64,000 nucleotides of DNA, taken from Lineus longissimus (lineage: Eukaryota; Nemertea; Pilidiophora; Heteronemertea; Lineidae). Within the stretch, counting starts at the first letter, position 1. Every line of letters starts with the position of its first letter. The stretch spans positions 1,798,001-1,862,000 of the forward strand of contig NC_088317.1 in the NCBI RefSeq assembly GCF_910592395.1, written 5' to 3'. The notes beneath the pieces are model-generated. The model saw nothing but the letters and a program-made list of their open reading frames with translations. It made no database searches and was not told the origin of the DNA. A program made the position numbers and the translations under genes. Below are positions 1 through 12,631 of the stretch, in pieces.

Positions 1-1349
1 ACCCACAAAAATTGCAGCCTTCATAAGAGCGTACTGTTAGTTGGCTTTATTTTGAAAAGGATGTCCTGCGGTTCCTCGACAAACGTCGCGTCCAACGGAA
101 TTGCTGATATAAGCTAATTTGCCGGATTTCGTGGCCGCACTTTCAACCATTGGAAGTGTATTTATGTCCTCTAGCGCGATATCGAAGGTTTTTCAATTAA
201 TCTCTGCACATAAGAGACAGGATTCACCCGAGGGCCGTGTTTTTCTCTCACAGTCGCTCTGGCCGCCGGGCGCAGGAAAATACACTTCTGATGTTTCTCC
301 GCTCCGGATGCCTCATCAAGCGAAATAAATTTGAAATTCATTTTGATTTGTTGCTGGCGGTTACAGGTTTATTTGGTGTTTTTCTATCTAATAAGATGGA
401 TAATAACATTGGGTTGGTTTCAACTTTAGGCTACATATCTCTCCTGTATGTAAATGTGCCTTATTGTATGAAAATAAGACCAGCTTAAGATGAAATGGAT
501 GCAGAAATACAGGACCTTTTTTCTTCCATGTATTTGAGCTCCATCAAAGTCAATACAGGAAAAATTTCAGAATATTTAGAATGTAAATTAGATCTATTTG
601 GATTTTTTGGATTTATTTTTTTAATTCTTGATCATGTTTCATCTTCCAGTGCTTGGTTGTGGTTTCTCAATGATTCAATAATGGTTTGGCAAATGAAGCA
701 GCCCATCTGCCATATGGAGCTACACTGCTGTTGATAACTTCTGTTCAACAATCCAATTCACTTGGGGAGGCAGAGAAAACAGAGACAAGTTATATCGATT
801 ATACAAGTCTGAGGTTCTCATATGAATCAAGGTTTGAAAATTGCTTCAAACCAGAAATCCCCTTTCTGTATTCTAAAGGGAAGATGTGCAATTTCTTCAT
901 ACCTTTTCAATGTCTGTTCCCTAACCTACACTTGAGTTAACTGAGTTAGAGTATTTCAAACATTGGACTAGAATATCAATCGCATCATCAAAGACAGGAC
1001 ACAGTACGAACATGATGCTCAACAAAGATGGCCGCCTACGCTGAACAGATCCACGTGGAGCTTGATTATTGTTCAGCAAGTTGAGAGCGATGTTCATGAA
1101 CCTGAAGTCATTGGCTGTGATTAATTTAATGGGAGGAAAAAGTCGTCAAAAGTGCTGTGAAAATAAGAATCGTCTGTAAAGTTGTAAAACCTGTGGTGTG
1201 CTGGTGAAATTAAGTAGATTCATGCCGAGTGATAATTTCATGAAGACTTGCACACAAGTTTATGGCTTTGCCATCTTTGTTGAATTTTCAACTTTTTATT
1301 AACTCTTTAAGTCTGATGGATTCCCTTGTATGCTTAAGAAGTCAGTTTA
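1..1349. other. Intergenic sequence, no gene recognised
   Basis: All frames are broken into short ORFs of at most about 84 codons, with no recognisable domain and no convincing chain of splice signals. Nothing further can be supported here. It could be intron or 3' flank of a gene lying outside the window. Confidence 0.5.
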
Positions 1350-1535
1350 GAAATGTCAACTCTGAAGGATAAAAAATTTCTAAGTCCAAATATTTTTTTC
1401 ACTTGAGTTTTTTTTCTGCTCAAAATGAACCAACATCATCAGTCCCAAAACTTTTTTGACTTTGAAAAATTTTCAAAATTTTGAACTTATGAAAGGATTA
1501 GGGTTAGAAAGAATTTCTGAGTCCAAATATTTTTT
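1350..1535 (+). repeat. AT-rich interspersed repeat, copy A
   Basis: This segment shares a run of phrases with 16,595-16,930 and, in reverse complement, with 24,780-24,985. The shared phrases are 'gagtccaaatattttt', 'ctgctcaaaatgaacc', 'aacatcatcagtccc' and 'tttgaacttatgaaagg', followed by 'attagggttagaaa'. The unit is about 130 bp and is partly repeated within the copy. No ORF is associated with it, so a non-autonomous mobile element or satellite-like fragment is inferred. Confidence 0.7.
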
Positions 1536-2760
1536 TCCTGAACAGCCCTTTACACAGGAGTTCTGAACTATAACTTAGATGCGTTAGTAAAACTGACTTT
1601 TATCCTCATTTGAGATGTTTAAAGTGCGAGAACTTGTAGAATAACAAGCCATCACAAAGTATATTCGGCTGTATTCGACTGCTGGACAACAAAGTCCATT
1701 TGCAAAATGACTCAAGTAGCAACCTGTTCATGATTCTCCATCCGCTTCTCTCATTACGTCTATCGAATTACCGCCGGCAAACAGAAAAGTAGCACAGGTC
1801 TCGGCAAAGGAAAGGACGCTACAGTGCTAATACTGGTAGAGCAATTACCCCCTAGGCATAGCGAGGGATACTAGAAAGGGTCACCTCTTACCGATGATTC
1901 ACGAGCTAATTCGATAAAGACCGATGCACATTGGTCAAAAGACTGAGAAGAAATATTACTTTGCGGAGATCAAGAGGATGGCAGAACGGGAAAAACTCGG
2001 CACAAAATCGGTGACCGAAAGGTTGCTAATCAGGTGAATGAAAATTTGATTCATCTTTAAAAATGCTTACAGGGAGAAAAATTATCAACGTTGAGAAAGT
2101 TGGTTTATCGATTATAAAATTGTCATTATCTCTAAAAGTGCATAAAAAACCGGTGGGAATTACGATAAACATTTCCCGTGTTGTTTTAGCGATAGGATCT
2201 GATCAATCAAAAGCATCAAGTGAACGTAAACGAGATTCGTTTGATGTGGCGGTGTCCCGCCAACGTAGAGTGCAGGACGACCGCGGCTAAATCAATTCAC
2301 GATATGATGCAGTTACGCTGTTTCTTGCTGGGGGAGATCGATGCTAGTGTGAGTCAAGGATAGCAGCTCTATCGTAATGTAATCGGCGTATTAGCCCTTT
2401 GACGTAATTGTTTGGTTGCGGTACGAGATACGAGATAACGGCAGTGCAGTTTCATTGAAGGAAATCACAATCAGCAACAGGCAAAGATATCACTCATTTC
2501 ATTGAATGTTTAGTGCCACTGCAGTTTGGCCCTAATTAGAGTAAGGGTCTTTGACTGAAGATAAGAAGTGCATCACAAGCTACTTGTGTTCAGAGCTCAG
2601 CACTGTGAGTGAGTTTGGGACAAATGCTTTCAGACAGTTGACATGTGCTGAACATCTCTGTACTTCACATCACAATCAAAGTACCTGACCATGCCTTGTG
2701 ATCAATCAGGATAGTTTCTCTTCACAAACACATCACAACATGTTGACTGACTTCTAAAAC
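1536..2760. other. Intergenic sequence, nothing recognised
   Basis: The segment contains only short ORFs (the longest is 75 codons at 2063-2290, plus strand) with no domain similarity I recognise. No repeats shared with other parts of the window were noticed. Confidence 0.45.
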
Positions 2761-2827
2761 TTCGTCATATCAATGTCTCCGAAAGATGATACCGTTCTGT
2801 GACTGATTTCTTCCTGAGTAATCTCAC

Positions 2828-2894
2828 CTGTGCTCGCAGGATCTGTCCCGACAAGGCCAAGCAATGATGATAACAGGAGATAGAATCTGATCAT
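2828..2894 (-). CDS. Possible signal-peptide first exon (weak)
   Basis: On the minus strand an ATG at 2894 (context aagaacATGA) opens a 22-codon stretch, MIRFYLLLSSLLGLVGTDPA and two more residues. This has the form of a secretory signal peptide: a short charged start, a Leu/Ser-rich core and small residues near a cleavage site. It runs straight into ACAG|gtgaga, a good splice donor, after base 2828. Reading through the donor stays open to a stop at 2754. I could not find a convincing downstream exon between 2300 and 2750, so this may be chance. It is listed because the hydrophobic leader and the donor coincide. Confidence 0.2.
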
Positions 2895-4569
2895 GTTCTT
2901 AACTCTAGCTTGGGTTACAATAGCCTGCGGGTCATTCACCTGAATGCTGTCCTTAGTCTTGAACTTGGAAAATATCCCATTCAGGATAGCAGCATCTTGA
3001 CCCGCTAATATAAGTCTTTGACACCGCAAGACTGCTCCCCAACTGGGATGTAGGTGCACAACCCACAGGGAGCTTGGATAACACAATGGATTCAACTGGA
3101 ATCATGATTCTATCTCAAGATTTCATTCCACATAGCTTCAAGTGAGTAAACCTCAGTGAACATGTTGTGGGAAGCAAGGGATGTTACTAATGAGCAGTAC
3201 AGTATCATGATAATCAAGCGAATACCTCTATTCATTTCTTTTACCAATCAAATACCCAGAGAGCAAAACGCACAAAACACACCAATTACTCAATGAATAA
3301 ATCATTGTAGCAAGACCAAGAAAATTTCCTGCCTTTTCTGCAACACGCATAAGCACTTCCTATGACATGTACACTTGATCAAAACTACTGTATTTACTCA
3401 ATAATCTTAATCAATAAAAACAAACTGGCGCTGTATCAGTTGACGGCACCGAGTCTATGGAATCCATCGCATGCGACTGTGACATCCTGCGGCAAATGTA
3501 CCGCCCACGGAGCCGTCCTGTCACAACTGCATGCGAGATGACCGCAGCATTTAGAAGCATCCGCGGGATTTTATTGACGCCAGAAATGAAGACTTGTTGC
3601 ATGTGGCATGTTTGTGTCCTCGATCATGTTGATAGTTGATACTATGATGGCGCTGTACTCATAGTAGAGAGGCAATCTGTGGAAAGTCGCTTATTTAAGG
3701 CCATTGCCCTTTTTTCAAAATTTGAAATTTGAAATTGAATTTGAGGTTTATCAATCATGTAAACATAAACAGAACATAGATTTCAAAACTGCTGATGTGT
3801 GTACCTATAGATTACTCTAAAGATAAATTCCCATCACTGGTACTGTGCAACGGCAATGTTTATCTCTATTTACTTGTGCCACAGACAAAAACAATCTACA
3901 CCTACAGCCTATGCCTTTAACTGATGCTGTTGTTGCAAGATGAGTGGGAGCCAAAGTGCAAAAGAAACTTCAAAATCCCCATGCATTGTCTCACAGTAAA
4001 GATTGCTAACTATGCAATGTACTTTTATACCCGAACTTCAGCACCCGAACATCACATGTTTGTACATTTCCTTCATATCTCCATAAAATTCACAACGCCC
4101 ACTGAGACCTTTGAAGTTAAAACGCACCGAATCGATCCCGAATAAATCTTTAAAATGAAGCGAGGATACACATCAGCTGTGCCAAGCAGTTCCGTTCCAA
4201 TATATTCACATATCCTCAACACCATCATTGAAGTACATCTTGGCACAGTCTCAATCCCGAAGATGCCTGTTGCAGTCTGTAACTAGATTTCTTAAAGTTT
4301 TTTTATCAGAATTCTTTGAAAAGCAGAATAATTTTAAGTACAGTCATGCCAGCCATATCACATCTTTCCATGGTAAAAAGATGTATTCAGTTCGCGACAA
4401 AACTTGCATGAATCTACTGAAAGTATGTCTTGGCACACATTCTCAGATCAAGAAGAAGAAGTACAAGTTGCTGACTCAATTATATGTAGGTTCTTTGAAG
4501 TGAGGATTTTAAGATGCCAGACATTGCAGTTGCGTCATATCTTTTCATAGCATTGTATTAAGTAGCATC
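2895..4569. other. Intergenic sequence, no gene recognised
   Basis: Several ORFs of 60-91 codons occur on both strands, with overlapping shadows and no recognisable domains. There is no tandem structure until the 61-bp array begins at about 4570. Confidence 0.45.
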
Positions 4570-4875
4570 AGATATTCCTGCAACCCACTCAAAACTGGGT
4601 CTAAAGAGTCGGATTCGGAGCTGAGGCTGTAGATATTCCTGCAACCCACTCAAAACTGGGTCTATAGAGTCAGATTCGGAGCTGAGGCTGTAGATATTCC
4701 TGCAACCCACTCAAAACTGGGTATAAAGAGTCGGATTCGGAGCTGAGGCTGTAGATATTCCTGCAACCCACTCAAAACTGGGTCTATAGAGTCGGATTCA
4801 GAGCTGAGGCTGTAGATATTCCTGCAACCCACTCAAAACTGGGTCTGTAGAGTCGGATTTGGAGCTGAGGCTGTT
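4570..4875. repeat. 61-bp tandem repeat, 5 copies
   Basis: The unit begins 'gatattcctgcaacccactc' and ends 'ggagctgaggctgta'. Starts fall at about 4571, 4632, 4693, 4754 and 4815, a constant 61-bp period with only point differences between copies. Each unit carries a short internal inverted repeat, 'acccactcaaaactgggt'. There is no coding potential. It is a minisatellite. Confidence 0.95.
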
Positions 4876-4994
4876 CTGAATGGAAGTATTTAGTATCAGC
4901 AACAATGAAAACATCCTGACATAAATGAAGGTGTATTACTTGTTGAGCAAGACAGACCCTGCAATTCTTTTAAACACAGGGACTGGGGATAAGA

Positions 4995-5014
4995 CCCCCC
5001 CCCCCCCCCCCCCC
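4995..5014. repeat. Poly-C tract (20 C)
   Basis: An uninterrupted homopolymer of about 20 cytosines, likely length-polymorphic and prone to sequencing error. Poly-G or poly-C runs of nearly the same length recur at 44,117 and 56,904. Confidence 0.9.
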
Positions 5015-5624
5015 ATGGGTAAACTTGGGGTTTGCAAAACAATTGACCACACCGACAGATATACTTCTGTGGAATCAGAAAAAGACCCCTTCTTCTGCAT
5101 TCACATCATATTTTTGAATCCGCTTCTCAAAAGGCTTTGGTCAAAACGGCTGCTTTGAAGTTAGCTTCTGAAAGATCTGCTGGGTTTTAGGCTTTCATGT
5201 CATGTGGCCAAACAGAATGAAAGAGACCGCAGAGAAGGCAAACAATACATGAGAAAAGTCAGTATCTTTCTGTGGGGAATATCAACACAATCGCGCTCGG
5301 AATACAAAATACAAAATATACGATGATATACTGGTTTGAGAATCCCGAAGGAGTTGGGCTCATCCTCAAGCAACAAGTCAATAGTTGTTGTTAGTCACGT
5401 TCAATGTGGTTCAAGTTGTCCGGTGAGGTCAAGTATTGGTCAGGAAAGTTGTTGAGAGAGGCGTACATTATACAACAGAACTAGATGATGATGATGGATG
5501 GAATTGTGGATATATTTCCAGGAACGTTTATTAATTCTGATGGATTGTTTTTCACAAGAAGCTCAGTGGATGCAGAGGTTTTCTTTGTAAGATAATAAAA
5601 ATACATGTCTAATGCAAGGATGTT

Positions 5625-6610
5625 GGATCAGTGACTTCATCTATCCTGCCTTTCACTCCAGCATGGTGGAGCAGTGACTTCATCTATCCTGCCTTTCACT
5701 CCAGCATGGTGGAGCAGTGACTTCATCTATCCTGCCTTTCTCTCCAGCATGGTGGAGCAGTAACTTCATCTATCCTGCCTTTCACTCCAGCATGGTGGAG
5801 CAGTGACTTCATCTATCCTGCCTTTCACTCCAGCATGGTGGAGCAGTAACTTCATCTATCCTGCCTTTCACTCCAGCATGGTGGAGCAGTGACTTCATCT
5901 ATCCTGCCTTTCACTCCAGCATGGTGGATCAGTAACTTCATCTATCCTGCCTTTCACTCCAGCATGGTGGAGCAGTGACTTCATCTATCCTGCCTTTCTC
6001 TCCAGCATGGTGGAGCAGTAACTTCATCTATCCTGCCTTTCTCTCCAGCATGGTGGAGCAGTGACTTCATCTATCCTGCCTTTCACTCCAGCATGGTGGA
6101 GCAGTGACTTCATCTATCCTGTCTTTCACTCCAGCATGGTGGATCAGTGACTTCATCTATCCTGCCTTTCACTCCAGCATGGTGGAGCAGTGACTTCATC
6201 TATCCTGCCTTTCACTCCAGCATGGTGGAGCAGTGACTTCATCTATCCTGCCTTTCACTCCAGCATGGTGGATCAGTAACTTCATCTATCCTGCCTTTCA
6301 CTCCAGCATGGTGGAGCAGTGACTTCATCTATCCTGCCTTTCACTCCAGCATGGTGGAGCAATGACTTCATCTATCCTGTCTTTCACTCCAGCATGGTGG
6401 ATCAGTGACTTCATCTATCCTGCCTTTCACTCCAGCATGGTGGAGCAGTGACTTCATCTATCCTGCCTTTCACTCCAGCATGGTGGATCAGTAACTTCAT
6501 CTATCCTGCCTTTCACTCCAGCATGGTGGAGCAGTGACTTCATCTATCCTGCCTTTCACTCCAGCATGGTGGATCAGTGACTTCATCTATCCTGCCTTTC
6601 ACTCCAGCAT
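5625..6610. repeat. 43-bp tandem repeat, about 23 copies
   Basis: The unit starts 'ggagcagtgacttcatctat' and ends 'actccagcatggt', 43 bp. It is repeated head to tail with almost no divergence except alternating g/t in 'ggagcag/ggatcag', g/a in 'agtgac/agtaac' and a/t in 'ttcactcc/ttctctcc'. The variants form higher-order blocks. About 22.9 units span 986 bp. Recent homogenisation is inferred from the high identity. No ORF is conserved through it. Confidence 0.97.
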
Positions 6611-9600
6611 CTAAGTGTAGATTCGAGCCTCATGGTACCCTCAAGAGGTTAGCCATTTGTCCCGTCATACATAATGGATCTGAAGCTGGCAAAGCCTGAT
6701 TGATACGCACTGCTGATGTCACCAGTAAATATACAAGCTTATGTATGTTACTCTCGTTAGGTGCCGAGGTGGGGAGTGTGTCTGGAATTGGTGATAAATA
6801 AGGCAGTGGCGAAAGAAGGTACACCTTGGATTTGATTTGTTGGAATCTCCACTTGGCAGCACATGTAAATTGATTCTCATTCTGAAGACATTTTGGCCTA
6901 AATCTGATTGATCAGCCTTCAGTGATAAGTAATAGGCCTATGCACTTTTGGTAGCCCCACAATGAAAGTCACGAGATTATGCTATGGTAAACTTAGGGAT
7001 TGGCATCAATCAAAGGATATCAGGCTAATTCTCTTGGACTTTACATGACTTACTAAGGATCTTACCTTATGACCCTTGGGGCTTATCTCACGTGAAGTAT
7101 GGGTTTAACTAGCTCAAACCTTAGCAAGAATACCCTTGTTTACCAAACCTAAGATCGGATGAATCATTACTATGAAATCAAACCAAAGGCCAGCCTGGAA
7201 CACAACATCAAGACCACTGACCTATTCTAAATTGCAGCTATATTTGCCATCTGAGGTTGACCCCTGGTACCACTCGGCCTACCCCCGCCTTTCCAATATT
7301 CCATTGGAGCGCCAATAAAGGGTCAATAGCTTAAACCCCATGATCCCCCAAGACTGAATATCACGTTTTTTGCCAGAATAACGGCAATGGTCTGCACTTA
7401 GCCCGGACTCCCTCTGGTACAATCAACTATGAGTTCAGAACATGTGAAGTTGACAGGCTCTAGCCGGGGCATCAGAGCATGAACTAAAAGACCCGAACAT
7501 GTGAAGATAGGAGAGAAAACACTGCTTTTTCACAGTGTCAAATGACTATATACAATTTCCGCTTCCATTGTAAATATTACCAAAATCTCTTCAGACGTTC
7601 CTAAAGCTATTTTTCATGCTCCAATTTCAGGCGGAAGCGTCAAGTTTAAAAATCAACATAAAAATGTACTAGTGTGAAGAACTGAATGGATATCATATTT
7701 CTCAAAGCAGAAAGAGCATAAATAACCACTCCTTTCTTTTGACATATGAAACTTGGTATTGCCACAAGCCAAGCCAATGATATCTGGATTAAAGTGCAAA
7801 ACATTACTTCCGGACGTGGATGACTTGTCTGCACAATAAATTATTGGCGTTAAATATCACTCGAAGAGCGGAAATCTAAAAAATAACAATAATGTTCTGT
7901 GATTAACATTTGATCAGTTCTCAAAAGGGCAAGGTTGTTTCTAAAGAGTTGAGATTTCTCAACACTGTATGTTCAACAGCCTTCAGTGTAGGAAGATTCA
8001 GCTGAAATGTACAGGCCATTTGATATCCACTTCAAACTATGAATCAACTTTTGAACCAAACTTGTTGGTTAAATTTATGTCATGCAAGAAAGAACGTGTG
8101 TGGCATAAAACAACCCCTCTTGATCTGACCTCAAAACATAAATCTTTAAAATAACCTGTGTACACTCCTACGCAATATATCGCAATCAAAACATTAAAGA
8201 ATAATAAGCCACAGCTCCTAAGCCAAACACACCGAGTGCACTAAACACGAAAAATCACAAAAGTCTTCAAGACTGCACATTATGGCTTTCTAACAATATT
8301 GATGTCAAAATTGAGGACAAACTTCTTTCTTGCTGTTATGAATGAGATTTCATGTTCTACCCGCACAATACACATCATGCCATCCAATCGTACACAGTCA
8401 GTACATTCATGAATGAAGATGGTTCGTGCACATGCACTCAATCGCTTAGAGATAAACCCAGAATGAAATGAAACGAAATGAAACGAAATGAAAGGAAATG
8501 TCAAAATGAACAAACATCCGCACCTGCAGCTAACTCTGCAACATGGCTACATTGACAAAGAGAAACAAGGTGTAAGTCGACCATTCTCGGCTTCGAATAT
8601 TCTTTCAGGTTGTCTTCTTCATTTCAAGAGTGTCGTTTCGTTTTGAGCATTTCATTTCAGTTCGATCTTTTCGCTTATTTCATTCTAGACTTCTAAGATA
8701 TGACATCTGATCTGACACAGTTAGTACATTCATAAATGAGGTTTTTTGTTACTGTGCGTACTTCTATCAGAATCGTATTGAAATGACATCCGATGGTATT
8801 CTCCACAATGAAACGTGATTGAAATTTAAGAAGAGAATTTTCACTTCTAAAAAGAGCTAAATTTCTTGTTGCTGTGGTGAGTGGTATTGAAATGAATATC
8901 AGACAGATATCTTCCTTTTGACAAAAGTTAATCGGATCTACTGATCTCAATCCCAGACAATGATTAGATTTCCAGCAACCCCCCTCCACAAGATAAACGA
9001 ATAGACTTCTTGCAAACAAAGCTGAAATGTTGAGCAGCACTCCAAGTCAAGCCGCAAGAATTGCTATTTGTACAGATGCCTCGCTCAGCGAGTATAGCTG
9101 AAGATTGGTCGAGGAAAAGCAGACAGTTCATTGATTTTCATTGGTTTCATTCAAGCTCCCTCTGTGAAATTACAAAGCCAGAATCGATAGTTTGACTCCC
9201 AGAAGTGTAAGTCGTCATTCCAAGGATAACCGCAAAGCTTATCGAGAAACGTAACAATAGTATGACTTGAAGATGGATTGAGGTCATTGTTGGCAGGTCA
9301 ATTGTAATGGTTGAAATTCAATTTGAACCTACTTTGTCAATTTCAATGGAGGAATTGTCGCGTTTGAAGGATTACTTGTCCCGAAGGTGGCTTCAATCAC
9401 TTATATATGCACAGCTGTGTGAAATGACTGATGATCAGAACACTACCAAATCTATAGGTTCCAGATCTTGTGGGTTAACCTTTCACAGGCTATTGATGAT
9501 GTGCCGGTCACGAGATGACGTCACTGACACATTAGATGGCGAACACATGATCATGGACAGCAAAACCATGACATCATGAAATATTCAGGGATTGCCATTA

Positions 9601-11943
9601 TTTTGAGAGTTGAGCAACAACACCGAGTGAAGAAAATGGCCCATTCTGGTTATTTACATGAAACTATCATAACAAGCATTTCATCGCATGACGAGAAACA
9701 GTTTCACTTGCCGTCAACGCCTCAAAAGCAACGACAACTCCCTGCGGGATGATACAAGATTCCTGGCGGCGGGCGAATGTTGGCGATATGATCTGTGGGA
9801 GATATCATTCCAAGAGACACTTATTTCATTCCAGTATAACCATGTCCTTGATCGACCTCCAAATTACCATATCTTGATGGAGTTTGTGGAAATATCATTC
9901 TTGAGCAGTGCAACATCTAACTGTTACATGACTTACTGAGCTGCAAGAGGTTGGTACCCAGCCCAGCCACCAACACAGCAATTTTGAGGGGGCCATGCCT
10001 GTACTCATCTACCAACATGAGCCCCTACCTCGGAGATTGCCAACTAAGCTTTGACCTCCTTTTCAGGCCTGAGCTGTAATATTCTGTAAATCATCCAACA
10101 AGAGGAATGGAAAGAGAAACTACTGAAAAATCCTTCCATGAATGGCTTGCGTGGAAGTAATCGAATGACAAGCTACACACAGTGTCAACAGCATCCATTT
10201 TAGGTGCCGTCGCCAAAAAATTTGATTTATATCACATCCCATCACCTTTTTTGCTCAGCAGCATTACCACCAAATGAATAATATGATAGAAGCTCCCTAA
10301 TACACAACAAAACTGGCATAATTTTTGCTATGCAAATGTTGGACACCACTCGCAATCCCAAATGGCATGAATAACAAGGTTCCACTCTTTGGTGCTAGTC
10401 TGGGATGCATTCAAACCGCCAAAATAACTCCCAAAATTAATAAACAACAGTTGTGGAAACTACAAAGTGTGGCTTTCAGGGAACCGTGGGACCTTTCGGG
10501 TGAAATTTGCCAAACCAAATTCCAACCTATTCGTGGGAATGCTCCCCTATCGCCAGCTGATATGGAGACCGGGACCACGGTAGATACGAGATGATGGATA
10601 TATATCTTAATTGAACATGAATCCGATATGTGAGATTGGTATATTCTCGACATTAATCCTCGAGCGAGGGAGTATATGGCTAAAAACGGTGACCCATCAA
10701 TCACTTGAATTTTTATGCCCGGCAGATGCGGTCTCCTCATTTTGTTAATTTCACCACAACTATGTGATTTTTCTGTCAAAGGGATTAATAATGACACCAG
10801 TACTAAATGGAAAATGATTCCAGTTTTTGCATCTCAGTCACAATCAGAGAAGAAAACCAGACAACCAGAATGCAGGACAAGCGCTTGACTCTCCTTATAA
10901 AAGTCTCAGCTAAGCAGAGTGGTTCGATACCAACCATCCATGGAAATGGACATCGCGTAGACATTTTGCAATATCATGGGCGGTCATCCCATTCCTTGTA
11001 CAGCACTCATTCATGGAGTCAATGGGGAAAGTGGTGCAACAAGGAACATGAGCTTCTGCCAAAGGAGACATGATGAAGATACTCACAGGGATTGAGCAAT
11101 CAACATAGCTGAGGAGCACAATACAAATGGACAATGACGATGGCAACCCTGTATCTTTTTCAAGGAATCCCAAACAGCAGGTCTATCAACCTACTTTATT
11201 GGCTGGATTCATCCAATTCGTTAAGAGTGTGAAAAAAGTAATGCAACAAGAAAAGTCTGATATAGCCTTCGAGACAATAGCGATCTTGTCATCGTCTTTC
11301 TTATCCAGCAGCTTTCTGTCGGCCCAGCCCCGAATCTTGATAAATGGAACCACAGGGTATAGCAGTTGCAGATTAACTTGCATGTATTCACAAGTATGTC
11401 TTTTCAACAGAGATTGGCTCGGCAACACTTTCTTGATCATGAAGAAGCTGTCTACAAAGACTTCAACAAAAGCGATGAGGCTCTCCACGAAATGAGATAT
11501 TGGTCATTTTGGGATACGGCGAAAAAGATCCAGGATCACTGTCTCCATGGCCCGTTTGCATTATACTTCTCAGCAAAGTCAACTGCTCTCTCTTGGCTGG
11601 ACAATCTTTAAAATCACTCCTCTGGGAATAGCTAAAAATTCGTTGTTGCACCACATTCTAAACAGACTCCAAAGATGGAATGGACTCCACATGAAATGGA
11701 ATGATGGGTCATTTTGCAATATCTCAAAAGAGACACAGGATCGCCGTCTCCACAGCCTGTTTGTATTGTGCCACTTAGCCATGTCGATTGCCGACTCAAG
11801 AATGAAGCATCTATTAGCGGATTGTCTTTCTTCTGCTCAACCGTTCCCCCGAGTCTCATGAAATGCTTTCCAACAGATCTACTTTATAAGATTTACGACA
11901 CTAAGGAGGCCGTCCTCAGAATCGGACAAGTGCAGGATGACCA
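6611..11943. other. Long intergenic stretch, no gene recognised
   Basis: Only short ORFs (up to about 128 codons) are present, usually overlapping on both strands as expected for non-coding AT-rich DNA. Between about 10,960 and 11,860 loosely related phrases such as 'cattttgcaatatc' and 'cgtctccacagcctgtttg' recur in diverged form, suggesting an old degraded repeat. A palindromic CRE-like octamer TGACGTCA occurs near 9517 with no gene beside it. Confidence 0.45.
8462..8500. repeat. Imperfect (GAAAT/GAAAC) pentamer repeat
   Basis: The sequence alternates 'gaaatgaaacgaaatgaaac' style pentamers and decamers. It is a short microsatellite. Related 'catttcatttcag'/'gtttcgtttt' phrases continue near 8630-8690 in the opposite orientation. 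Confidence 0.75.
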
Positions 11944-12631
11944 AGCCCACACTCCTCTCTGAAGTTTGCTACACCAATTCTGATGGTTGAAGGTTCAAGC
12001 CCCATTGGTAGCCCTTCCCAATGGGGCTGAATCATTAGCTGCCAGCAGTGAGATATAGGGTACAAACTGCTTTAGCCCACACTCCTCTCTGAAGTTTGCT
12101 ACACCAATTCTGATGGCCTGGATGGTTGAAGGTTCAAGCCCCAATGGTAGCCCTTCCCAATGGGGCCGAATCATTAGCTGCCAGCAGTGAGATATAGGGT
12201 ACAAACTGCTTTAGCCCACACTCCTCTCTGAAGTTTGCTACACCAATTCTGATGGCCTGGATGGTTGAAGGTTCAAGCCCCATTGGTAGCCCTTCCCAAT
12301 GGGGCTGAATCATTAGCTGCCAGCAGTGAGATATAGGGTACAAACTGCTTTAGCCCACACTCCTCTCTGAAGTTTGCTACACCAATTCTGATGGTCTGGA
12401 TGGTTGAAGGTTCAAGCCCCAATGGTAGCCCTTCCCAATGGGGCTGAATCATTAGCTGCCAGCAGTGAGATATAGGGTACAAACTGCTTTAGCCCACACT
12501 CCTCTCTGAAGTTTGCTACACCGATTCTGATGGCCTGGATGGTTGAAGGTTCAAGCCCCATTGGTAGCCCTTGCCAATGGGGCCGAATCATTAGCTGCCA
12601 GCTAGTGAGATATAGGGTACAAACTGCTTTA
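11944..12631. repeat. 139-bp tandem repeat, 5 copies, with a B-box-like core
   Basis: The unit begins 'agcccacactcctctctgaa' at 11944, 12074, 12213, 12352 and 12491. Copy 1 is 9 bp shorter because it lacks 'cctggatgg'. Each copy carries 'ggttcaagcccc', which resembles the internal B box of RNA polymerase III promoters (GGTTCRANNCC), and an 'attggtagcccttcccaatgggg' inverted repeat in which several copies carry 'aatgg' instead. Open minus-strand frames of 69 codons recur in every unit only because of the repetition. It may be a tandemly amplified tRNA-related SINE. That origin is inference. Confidence 0.9.

Noticed and set aside
5625-6610. Evenly spaced repeats that could be taken for a CRISPR array
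   Set aside because: There are no unique spacers between units, the repeat is contiguous head to tail, and the context is an animal genome.
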